Source: Eubacteriales bacterium
Lineage (GTDB): Bacteria > Bacillota > Clostridia > Peptostreptococcales > Anaerovoracaceae
DNA length: 5,990 bases
Reading direction: 5' to 3'
Assembly: GCA_028691625.1 (NCBI GenBank)
Contig: JAQUYZ010000125.1
Span: 1 to 5,990, forward strand
Under the pieces are notes generated by a model. That model saw only the letters and a list, made by a program, of their open reading frames with translations, was not told where the DNA came from and ran no database searches. Both the position numbers and the translations under genes were made by a program. The stretch's first letter is position 1; the number at the start of each line of letters is the position of its first letter. Below are positions 1 through 5,990 of this stretch, piece by piece.

Positions 1-647
1 ACCTGAACAAATACCTTGCCGCCGCTGTTTTTCGCCGCCTGCGCGAGTGCTGTCACTTCATGGGTTCCTACTTCCCTTTCCATCGTTACATTTCCAAGCT
101 CATCGGCATAGGAGCCTCTGATGAACGCAATATGGATCGGGAACGCCTTATAAAGCAGTTTTTCTTCGCCCAGAATTTCCACCACTTCCACGATCTCCTC
201 CGTGGTGATTTCGTTCAGCTTTCCGCCCTGCTTTCTCGGATCCACAAAGGTATTCAATCCTACATGAGTTATGGTTCCAATCTTTTGGGCTGCAATATCC
301 CTGCAAAGCTGGGATAAGGTGCCCTGCGGAAGATTGTAGCCTTCAATCTCGTTATTTAAAATGCACTTTCCAAGAGCCGGAGCTGTATTATAATGCCCTG
401 CGATGACTCTTTTTGTCATGCCCTTATGTGCGAAATGATCTGCTCCTCTGCCGTCCCGGTTTCCCTGAGCCGCTGCATAAAAATATGTCAGCTCCTTCGG
501 TGATCCGGTTTCTAGAAATCTTTTTTCCAATGCCTTTGTCAGTGATTCAGGAATGGCGCTTCCAACGAAACCGCTTGACGCCAGCGTCTGTCCGTCCTCA
601 ACAAACTTTGCCACCTCTTCGGCGGTCAAAACCTTCATGTTTTTCAT
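1..647 (-). CDS. pct: Propionate CoA-transferase-like acyl-CoA:acetate/3-ketoacid CoA-transferase, N-terminal part (runs off left edge)
   Basis: This is a family I CoA-transferase, which moves CoA between short-chain acyl-CoAs and free acids such as acetate, propionate or lactate in the cytoplasm. Only the first 215 complete codons are visible and no stop is reached. Relatives have a little over 500 residues, so roughly the last 60% is missing, including the expected catalytic glutamate. The visible residues closely resemble my recollection of Clostridium propionicum Pct: SGFVGSAIPESL (25-36), KRFLETG (42-48), QGNRDGRGADHFAHKG (61-76), NLPQGT (105-110), FVDPR (134-138) and AFPIHIAFIRGSYADE (168-183). 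The start at 647 is chosen because GGAGGG lies 7 bases upstream; the in-frame ATG at 638 would be too far from it. The gene is separated from the redox genes by a terminator and its own promoter. The family assignment is firm, but substrate specificity (propionate, lactate, butyrate or other) cannot be read from this part. Confidence 0.93.
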   Translation of the reverse strand, partial: MKNMKVLTAEEVAKFVEDGQTLASSGFVGSAIPESLTKALEKRFLETGSPKELTYFYAAAQGNRDGRGADHFAHKGMTKRVIAGHYNTAPALGKCILNNEIEGYNLPQGTLSQLCRDIAAQKIGTITHVGLNTFVDPRKQGGKLNEITTEEIVEVVEILGEEKLLYKAFPIHIAFIRGSYADELGNVTMEREVGTHEVTALAQAAKNSGGKVFVQ

Positions 648-654
648 CTGGGGT

Positions 655-660
655 CCCTCC
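655..660 (-). promoter_or_regulatory. Ribosome binding site of the CoA-transferase gene
   Basis: GGAGGG on the minus strand is followed by a 7-base spacer (ACCCCAG) and then ATG at 647-645. This strong Shine-Dalgarno site selects the ATG at 647 over the second in-frame ATG three codons later (638), which would have a 16-base spacing. Confidence 0.85.
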
Positions 661-670
661 AATGTATATT

Positions 671-722
671 TTGAATCATAGATTATAACTGCTGCGATCT
701 GCATAATAGCGCTGTGATTCAA
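671..722 (-). promoter_or_regulatory. Potential stem-loop in the 5' leader of the CoA-transferase mRNA
   Basis: The arms TTGAATCA (minus strand 722-715) and TGATTCAA (678-671) form a perfect 8-base inverted repeat. Inside them ATTAT and ATAAT can add a further 5 pairs across an asymmetric internal loop, leaving a loop of about 16 bases. If transcription starts near 727-730, as the promoter predicts, the hairpin sits at the extreme 5' end of the mRNA and ends about 10 bases before GGAGGG. It could stabilise the mRNA or affect translation, or the arms could be a protein-binding site. It is AU-rich and moderate, so function is an inference. Confidence 0.35.
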
Positions 723-731
723 CTCACGGTT

Positions 732-785
732 ACCATGTTAGCATTTCGTTATATATTTGTCAATATCGTAAACCATGTATACATT
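732..785 (-). repeat. Two imperfect direct repeats flanking the promoter (candidate operator)
   Basis: On the minus strand AATGTATACATGGT (785-772) and AATGCTAACATGGT (745-732) agree at 11 of 14 positions. They are 40 bases apart, close to four helical turns, so they would lie on roughly the same DNA face. The first sits a few bases upstream of the -35 box and the second covers the -10 box. The first contains a 10-base palindrome, ATGTATACAT (775-784). This arrangement would suit a repressor or regulator bound at both sites. No regulator family is recognised. Confidence 0.35.
735..763 (-). promoter_or_regulatory. Sigma-A type promoter for the CoA-transferase gene
   Basis: The minus strand has a perfect -35 hexamer TTGACA (763-758), a 17-base spacer and a -10 hexamer TAACAT (740-735; 4 of 6 matches to TATAAT). 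The predicted transcription start is near 727-730, giving a leader of about 80 bases before the ATG at 647. AT-rich DNA with T tracts lies upstream (about 785-815) and could act as an UP element. A TATAAT at 687-682 is a possible second -10, but it has no convincing -35 partner. Confidence 0.65.
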
Positions 786-828
786 GGAAATAAACTGAAA
801 ATTGAAACAAAAGACACATAATACCTCG

Positions 829-840
829 TAGCCATGGCTA
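829..840. other. 12-base perfect palindrome in the intergenic region
   Basis: TAGCCATGGCTA reads identically on both strands. It lies between the terminator of the redox operon and the CoA-transferase promoter, about 65 bases upstream of the -35 box. It may be a dimeric-protein binding site, but a palindrome of this length can occur by chance and no regulator is recognised. Confidence 0.2.
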
Positions 841-855
841 ATCTTTGTTATATTT

Positions 856-896
856 GAATCAAACGAAACAGAGGCTATTGTAACAATAACCTCTGT
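856..896 (-). terminator. Rho-independent terminator of the redox operon
   Basis: In the minus-strand transcript, arms at 896-884 and 880-868 form a 13-pair stem (ACAGAGGUUAUUG with CAAUAGCCUCUGU) around a 3-base loop (UUA). It is followed by a U-rich run, UUUCGUUUGAUU. One pair is G-U in the minus-strand RNA but would be an A-C mismatch in the opposite RNA, which favours minus-strand use. It begins 22 bases after the TAG stop of the fusion gene at 919. The U tract is interrupted by CG, so termination may be incomplete. Confidence 0.8.
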
Positions 897-918
897 CAGT
901 TTGTGTCTTGTTATAAAC

Positions 919-3900
919 CTATTTTACAGGTTTTGGCAATCTCTCGGAAATCATGTTCATCAGATTGTCAGTTGAATCCAACGGTTTCACAAATTCCACA
1001 TCACCGACAGTCTTTAAGACTGTTTTTTCAGGAACAAGCACTCCTCCTAAGATTTCGCCGATTTCGGCATACTTGTATTTGTAAAGGTTGTCGTCCATAT
1101 CAACAGAAATGTCATAGGTGTCGTCGTACGGCATTTCAACCTCAAATACGTGCGCAAGCTCCGCAGCGATTTCCCAGTTACTGAAGGAAACTTCTTCCGT
1201 AATCGCCTGGCGTACCGGCTGCAATCTTCGTTCTGTATTGGTATAGGTTCCATCTGTGGAAGCAAACGCAGTACCGGGGATGATGACATCCGCTTTTCTG
1301 GCTGTATCGGTCATATGAGTGTCAGAAACCATCAGAAATTCCAGACCGGAGAGGTCTGCCTTAACATCCTCGCCGAAGATCAGCAACGCTTTCACTCCGT
1401 CCATTGTCTCTGCTCCGGATCTGATTCCAAGATCAATCAGCCCCTGGCTGTTATTCTTTGCTTTCACCATCAGAATACCGTCTCTCGGCGAACCGATGTG
1501 CCCGGATACGACTGCGATGTCGGCAATCAGAGTTGCGGCGTCTGCAGTTGCGAAATTCTGCTGGAATACGATCATCGCTTTCTTTGCAGTTCCATACAAT
1601 GCGGCAATCTCTTTCGCAGCATCACTTACAACTGCCTTGGACAGACTGGAAACAAATTCGTCAAAGCCTTCCGCTTCGGAGGTCTTGCCCATATCCAGCA
1701 ACGCCTTCGCAATTTCCTTCAGGAAGGTCACATCATTCTTCACATAAATAACCTTAGACGCAAATTCAAAGTGCTGCTCATATCCCACCGGGTTAATGAG
1801 AACGACTTTCGCGCCGGCTTCCGCAGCCTGTTTCAATTTTAACTGAATGACCGGGTTAAGTACAGTATTAAACCCTGTAACCAGAATCACTTCTGTTGCG
1901 AGGAGTTCATCAATGGTATTTGGAGATGCATCGAAGCCCAATACCTTTGCAAGACCGTTTTCCCTGTGATTGAAGCAAAGTGTTCTTGCGCCGATGGTGT
2001 CAGCAAACTTCTTGATTGCATAAGCTTCTTCGTTTGTATATCTGTCGGAAATCGCTACCGCGACCGCATCCTTGCCGTACTTGGCTGCGATGGACTGAGC
2101 CTTCTTTGCAGTCAGTACGAATGCTTCATGGTAGTCTACTTCTTCCAGTCCATGTTCCTTCTTGATCATCGGATCAAGTAGCTTGCCTTCCAGCTCAGCA
2201 CAGTCAAATCCAAACTTGCCCTTTCCGCAGAGAAGTCCTTTGTTTACTGCACCTTCCTTATCAGGGACTGCCTTGATCAGCATATCGCCGTAGGTTTCGA
2301 GGTGCAGGCTGCAGCCAACGGAACAATAGGAACAGGTTGTATCTGTTTTTTCAGTATCCAGCGGAACAGACTTTGCAATCGTAAGTCTTTCCCCTAATGC
2401 GCCGGTCGGACATACGCTGACACACTGGCCGCAGGATACGCAGCCGGATTCAACCAGCGGTTTTTCCAGAGTCGGTTTTACAACGGTGTCAAACCCTCTG
2501 TGTACCAGTCCCAGTGCTCCCACGCCCATAACTTCATCACAGACACGAACGCACAATCCGCAAAGGATACACTTGTTCGGATCTCTCACAATAAACGGAT
2601 GATTGTCTTCAAACTCGATCTTATTCACATCTCCTGCAAATCTATCCGGTGCAACTTTATATTCATTTGCAAAGTCAATGAGCTTGCATTCGAAATAATC
2701 ATGACAGCCGCATTCCAGGCATCGATTCGCGTCCGCGATCGCCTGCTCTTCGTCATAGCCGAATACGACCTCTGTAAAGTTGTCGTTTCTTTCTTCCGCA
2801 TGGAGATGATCCATCTTCGGTCTGCATTCTCTTTCTCTATCTTCAAAGGTTTTTTCCGAAATGTCATGTCTTTCTACCGTGTAAGGCTTCTCATACTTGA
2901 TGGTTTCGCCTGCCAGATATGCGTCAATGATATTGGAAGCCTTCTTTGCGTCTGCAATTGCTTCGATCGCGATGGAAATCTTATCATTTCCGCAGTCGCC
3001 GCCTGCAAATACGCCTTCCATACTGGTCATGAAGGTCTCCGGATCGTATGCAATGCCCTTCTTCCTCGTAAGGTCAAGCCCTTCAAAGCCCTTTGGGTCT
3101 ACTGCCTGACCGATTGCAAGGATCATTGTGTCGATATCGAGCGTCTCTGTTTTCCCTTCAATCGGTCTCGGTGCTCTTCTTCCGCTTGCATCCGGTTCAC
3201 CAAGCTCCATCACCTGAAGCAGAACCTGCTTCACATGCCCGCTTTCATCCTTGATCACTTCGATCGGATTGGTCAGGTTCTTGAAGATAACGCCTTCTTC
3301 TTCTGCTTCCACGATTTCTACCATGTCAGCCGGCATTTCATCCTTGGTTCGTCTATAGATATTGTAAACCTTCTTTGCGCCAAGTCTTACGGCGGTTCTG
3401 CAGGCATCCATGGCAGTGTTACCGCCTCCGACGATCGCAACATTCTCGCCAAGCTTGATTTCTTCATTTCGAACAACTTTTCGGAGGAAGTCGATACCAC
3501 CGATGACGCCGTCAGCATCCTCGCCCTTGCAACCCACACCGGTGGAAACCCAGGCACCGATTCCAATCAGCACTGCATCGAAATCTTTTTTAATGGACGC
3601 AAAAGAAAGGTCTGCGCCAATCTTTGTATTCGGCATCAACGTCACGCCCATTTTTTCAATAAGATAGATTTCCTCATCAAGCACTTCCTTTGGCAGTCTG
3701 TATTCCGGAATACCGTATCTCAGCATACCGCCAAGCTTCGGCATTGCTTCATAAATCGTTACATCGTGTCCCATGATCCTGAGGAAATATGCTGCGGAAA
3801 GTCCCATAGGTCCTCCGCCGATGACTGCTACGGATTTTCCGGTAGCAGGGGCGATATCAGGCATGAAGGGATCATCACCGGACAAGTCCATATCGGAAGC

Positions 3901-4416
3901 GAATCTCTTCAGCCAGGCGATGGAAATCGGTTCGTCGATGAGCTTTCTTCTGCAGTTGTCTTCGCAAGGATGCGGACAGACTCTTCCGATTGCTCCGGGC
4001 AGCGGAATCTTATTCTTGATCAGCTCGATGGCCTTCTCAAATTCACCGTTTGCGATCAGGCCAACATATCCCTGGCAGTCTGTGTTTGCAGGACAAGCCA
4101 ATACACAGGGAGGTCTGCAGTCTCCAACGTGGTTGGATAACAGCAGCTCAAGATTTGTCTTTCTTGATTCCTTTACTCTCTCAGTCGTGGTTTTAATGAT
4201 CATGTTCGGCGCGATTTCCGTAGCACAAGCCTTCACCATTTTAGGGTTGCCTTCGACCTCGACCACGCAAATCCCGCAAGCACCATAAATCTCAGTTCTT
4301 TCATCAAAGCAGAGAGTTGGGATGTAGATATCATTTTCTTTCGCAACATCCAGAATCGTCTGTCCCGGAAGCCCGAAAACTTCTTTTCCGTCGATATTTA
4401 ATCTAAATTTTTTCAT
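919..4416 (-). CDS. stnC: NuoG/GltD-type fusion oxidoreductase, StnC-like subunit of an electron-bifurcating transhydrogenase
   Basis: This 1165-residue cytoplasmic multidomain redox protein is probably the NADP(H)-reacting subunit of an Stn-type transhydrogenase. Visible order: plant-type [2Fe-2S] domain (about 1-80; C36, C47, C50, C64); cysteine-rich GltD/NfnB N-terminal segment (96-160; C100, C104, C108, C114 and C147, C151, C155); FAD site VIGGGPMG (198-205); NADPH site VGGGNTAMD (329-337) followed by YRRTKDEMPA (354-363); second FAD contact AGGDCGN (471-477); extra cysteine motif C566, C569, C571, C577; two [4Fe-4S] ferredoxin motifs (C616-C626 and C659-C669); and a molybdopterin-oxidoreductase-like domain with a fourth cluster motif (C695, C698, C702, C730) and the GTYTNTERR motif (1056-1064). 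The C-terminal cofactor-binding domain of true formate dehydrogenases is absent, as in NuoG. The start ATG has AGAGGTG 7 bases upstream. It follows the NuoF-like gene by 19 bases, so the two are surely co-transcribed. No signal peptide or membrane segment is apparent. An alternative name is a formate-dehydrogenase-like or NADPH-linked NuoG-type subunit; the domain order is certain, the Stn assignment is inferred. Confidence 0.9.
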   Translation of the reverse strand: MKKFRLNIDGKEVFGLPGQTILDVAKENDIYIPTLCFDERTEIYGACGICVVEVEGNPKMVKACATEIAPNMIIKTTTERVKESRKTNLELLLSNHVGDCRPPCVLACPANTDCQGYVGLIANGEFEKAIELIKNKIPLPGAIGRVCPHPCEDNCRRKLIDEPISIAWLKRFASDMDLSGDDPFMPDIAPATGKSVAVIGGGPMGLSAAYFLRIMGHDVTIYEAMPKLGGMLRYGIPEYRLPKEVLDEEIYLIEKMGVTLMPNTKIGADLSFASIKKDFDAVLIGIGAWVSTGVGCKGEDADGVIGGIDFLRKVVRNEEIKLGENVAIVGGGNTAMDACRTAVRLGAKKVYNIYRRTKDEMPADMVEIVEAEEEGVIFKNLTNPIEVIKDESGHVKQVLLQVMELGEPDASGRRAPRPIEGKTETLDIDTMILAIGQAVDPKGFEGLDLTRKKGIAYDPETFMTSMEGVFAGGDCGNDKISIAIEAIADAKKASNIIDAYLAGETIKYEKPYTVERHDISEKTFEDRERECRPKMDHLHAEERNDNFTEVVFGYDEEQAIADANRCLECGCHDYFECKLIDFANEYKVAPDRFAGDVNKIEFEDNHPFIVRDPNKCILCGLCVRVCDEVMGVGALGLVHRGFDTVVKPTLEKPLVESGCVSCGQCVSVCPTGALGERLTIAKSVPLDTEKTDTTCSYCSVGCSLHLETYGDMLIKAVPDKEGAVNKGLLCGKGKFGFDCAELEGKLLDPMIKKEHGLEEVDYHEAFVLTAKKAQSIAAKYGKDAVAVAISDRYTNEEAYAIKKFADTIGARTLCFNHRENGLAKVLGFDASPNTIDELLATEVILVTGFNTVLNPVIQLKLKQAAEAGAKVVLINPVGYEQHFEFASKVIYVKNDVTFLKEIAKALLDMGKTSEAEGFDEFVSSLSKAVVSDAAKEIAALYGTAKKAMIVFQQNFATADAATLIADIAVVSGHIGSPRDGILMVKAKNNSQGLIDLGIRSGAETMDGVKALLIFGEDVKADLSGLEFLMVSDTHMTDTARKADVIIPGTAFASTDGTYTNTERRLQPVRQAITEEVSFSNWEIAAELAHVFEVEMPYDDTYDISVDMDDNLYKYKYAEIGEILGGVLVPEKTVLKTVGDVEFVKPLDSTDNLMNMISERLPKPVK

Positions 4417-4423
4417 CTTTCTT

Positions 4424-4430
4424 CACCTCT
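4424..4430 (-). promoter_or_regulatory. Ribosome binding site of the StnC-like gene
   Basis: AGAGGTG in the 19-base gap between the two redox genes lies 7 bases before the ATG at 4416. It confirms that start and shows independent translation initiation within one mRNA. There is no room for a promoter or terminator between the genes. Confidence 0.85.
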
Positions 4431-4435
4431 CTCCC

Positions 4436-5990
4436 TTAATCTCTGATGATCGCGTTGAATCTGCAAGTTTCCTCGCATTTTCCGCACTTGATGCAAAGGT
4501 CCTGATCGATCTCATGGGGTTTCTTCAATTCACCCTTAATCGCGTGAACAGGACACTTTCTGGCGCAGAGTGTGCATCCTGTACAGTTGTCGTTAATGGT
4601 AAAGGTCAATAATGGTTTACATGCGTGAGCAGTACACTTTTTCTTATAAATATGATCCTCGTATTCATTCCTGAAATACTTGATCGTAGTAAGTACAGGG
4701 TTTGGAGCCGTCTGGCCAAGTCCGCACATGGAACCATCTTTGATTTTCTGTGCCAGCTCTTCCAGCAGTTCAATGTCTCCGTCTTTTCCTTCGCCTATGG
4801 TGATTCTTTCCAGTATCTCAAGCATTCTCTTGGTTCCGACACGGCAGTAATTACACTTTCCGCAGGATTCTTTTCTTGTAAAATCAAGGAAGTATCGAGC
4901 CATATCTACCATACAGGTCGTTTCATCCATAACGATCATACCACCGGAACCGACGATTGCACCGGTTTTTGTAATATTTTCATAATCTACCGGGGTGTCG
5001 ATCAAAGAAGCAGGAATACATCCGCCGGATGGGCCACCCATCTGAACGGCTTTAAACGCTTTTCCATTCTTGATCCCGTCTCCGATTCCGTAAATGACGT
5101 CTTTTAGAGGCAGGCCCATAGGAACTTCAACGAGTCCGCCCTTTTTGATTTTTCCGGCCAAAGCGAATACTTTCGTCCCCTTGCTCTGAGCAGTTCCAAT
5201 CGCTGCGAAGGCCGCTCCGCCGTTGGAAATAATCCATGGAACATTTCCAAATGTTTCAACATTATTAATATTTGTTGGCTTCTGCCAGAATCCCTTCTGT
5301 GCAGGGAACGGCGGTTTCAGTCTGGGCATGCCTCGTTCCCCTTCCAGAGAAGCAATCAACGCAGTTTCTTCACCGCATACGAATGCTCCGGCCCCCGCTT
5401 TGATCCTGATATCAAAGCTATAGTCGGATCCGAACAGGTTCTTTCCCAGATAGCCTTTTTCTCTGGCCTGGGCCATAGCAATCTCAAGTCTGTGGATTGC
5501 CAGCGGATACTCCGCACGAACATAAATCACACCTTCCGATGCACCCATGGCAAATCCGCCGATGATCATACCTTCGATGAGGGAATGAGGGTCACCCTCC
5601 AAAACGCTTCTGTCCATGAATGCGCCCGGATCTCCTTCGTCGGCATTACATACCATATACTTTTCTTTACCGGGAGATGATTTTGCGGCATTCCATTTAA
5701 ACCAGGTCGGGAAACCGGCACCGCCTCGTCCTCTAAGCCCGGAAACCTTAATTTCCGCGATTACTTCATCAGGCGTCATGGAAGTAACTACTTTTTTCGT
5801 CGCTTCATAGCCGCCTGTTGCTATGTATTCCTCAATATTCTCCGGATTGATCAATCCGCAGTTTCTCAAAACGATTCTTTTCTGTTTGTCGATAAATGTC
5901 TTATCAACATCTGAAATTTCCTGATCCGCCACGACTTCGCCGCCGATGAGATGTTTTTCAACAATATCAGAGACTTTATCAGGCTGAACC
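4436..5990 (-). CDS. stnB: NuoF/HydB-like NADH-binding flavoprotein, StnB-like subunit (5' end beyond right edge)
   Basis: This is the FMN- and NADH-binding subunit, expected to be the bifurcating core that exchanges electrons between NADH, ferredoxin and the partner fusion protein. The GTG at 5932 is not the start: the frame stays open to the window edge, adding 19 codons (VQPDKVSDIVEKHLIGGEV). These resemble the end of the thioredoxin-like [2Fe-2S] domain found at the front of HydB-type proteins. Counting from the GTG codon, motifs are GLRGRGGAGFP (65-75) and NADEGDPGAFMDR (96-108) for FMN/NADH, GAFVCGEETAL (182-192), an SLBB region (about 250-325), the NuoF [4Fe-4S] ligands C357, C360, C363 and C403, a cysteine pair C433/C438, and a C-terminal two-cluster ferredoxin (C450-C460 and C480-C490). 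This C-terminal ferredoxin separates HydB-type proteins from plain complex I NuoF. The stop is TAA, 19 bases before the fusion gene. HydB of a bifurcating hydrogenase is the main alternative, but the downstream neighbour is not a hydrogenase. Confidence 0.93.
   Translation of the reverse strand, partial: VQPDKVSDIVEKHLIGGEVVADQEISDVDKTFIDKQKRIVLRNCGLINPENIEEYIATGGYEATKKVVTSMTPDEVIAEIKVSGLRGRGGAGFPTWFKWNAAKSSPGKEKYMVCNADEGDPGAFMDRSVLEGDPHSLIEGMIIGGFAMGASEGVIYVRAEYPLAIHRLEIAMAQAREKGYLGKNLFGSDYSFDIRIKAGAGAFVCGEETALIASLEGERGMPRLKPPFPAQKGFWQKPTNINNVETFGNVPWIISNGGAAFAAIGTAQSKGTKVFALAGKIKKGGLVEVPMGLPLKDVIYGIGDGIKNGKAFKAVQMGGPSGGCIPASLIDTPVDYENITKTGAIVGSGGMIVMDETTCMVDMARYFLDFTRKESCGKCNYCRVGTKRMLEILERITIGEGKDGDIELLEELAQKIKDGSMCGLGQTAPNPVLTTIKYFRNEYEDHIYKKKCTAHACKPLLTFTINDNCTGCTLCARKCPVHAIKGELKKPHEIDQDLCIKCGKCEETCRFNAIIRD

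Noticed and set aside
682..687. Perfect TATAAT on the minus strand upstream of the CoA-transferase gene
   Set aside because: No reasonable -35 hexamer is found 16-18 bases upstream, and the TTGACA promoter at 763-735 is better. It is kept only as a possible secondary site.
60..688. Plus-strand open frames at 60-317 and 413-688
   Set aside because: They are antisense to the CoA-transferase coding sequence, which has a clear family match and a strong ribosome binding site.
851..918. Possible Rex (NADH-sensing) operator, because of TTGTTA and TAACAA-like words near the terminator
   Set aside because: The words do not form the expected TTGTTAA-N4-TTAACAA type palindrome and are explained by the terminator stem or by AT-rich sequence.
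1150..1842. Plus-strand open frame of 230 codons
   Set aside because: It is antisense to the 3' part of the StnC-like gene, with no domain or start signal.
2500..4140. Long plus-strand open frame of 546 codons opposite the StnC-like gene
   Set aside because: It lies wholly inside the well-supported minus-strand gene, shows no recognisable domain, and its residue mix (rich in Cys, His, Phe, Ser, Arg) is typical of an antisense frame.
919..4416. Functional formate dehydrogenase
   Set aside because: The C-terminal molybdopterin-binding domain is missing and the catalytic His next to the Sec/Cys position is Phe, so the domain is better described as NuoG-like.

Overview
The window reads as part of the chromosome of an anaerobic Firmicute of the Clostridia type. 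All three recognisable genes lie on the minus strand. Together they encode soluble flavin/iron-sulfur redox enzymes of the HydB/NuoF and NuoG-GltD kind and a propionate-CoA-transferase-like enzyme. That combination is typical of fermentative or acetogenic anaerobes. Shine-Dalgarno sites are strong (AGAGGTG, GGAGGG), base composition is moderate and the intergenic DNA is AT-rich. The species cannot be named from the sequence alone.

Right side (919-5990): two tightly linked genes, read right to left. The first (4436-5990) is a NuoF/HydB-like flavoprotein whose beginning lies beyond the right edge. Nineteen bases after its stop codon comes a 1165-residue fusion (919-4416). This carries, in order, a [2Fe-2S] domain, a GltD/NfnB-like FAD-NADPH module, a two-cluster ferredoxin domain and a truncated NuoG/formate-dehydrogenase-like domain. 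The pairing matches the Stn-type electron-bifurcating transhydrogenase known from Sporomusa ovata, in which StnA is HydC-like, StnB HydB-like and StnC NuoG+GltD-like. The expected third subunit, StnA (NuoE/HydC-like), would lie just upstream, outside the window. The inferred role is to couple NADH, ferredoxin and NADP(H) pools. A hairpin terminator (about 856-896) closes the unit.

Intergenic stretch (648-918, 271 bases): besides the terminator it holds a 12-base palindrome, a good sigma-A promoter with a perfect TTGACA box, a direct repeat that overlaps the -10 box and recurs just upstream of the -35 box, and a possible hairpin at the 5' end of the mRNA.

Left side (1-647): the first 215 codons of a family I CoA-transferase close to propionate CoA-transferase (Pct), running off the left edge. 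It has its own promoter and Shine-Dalgarno site, so it appears to be a separate transcription unit. The likely shared theme is fermentation or CoA-ester metabolism together with redox balancing, but neighbourhood alone does not prove a functional link. No RNA genes, CRISPR arrays, insertion sequences or origins were seen.
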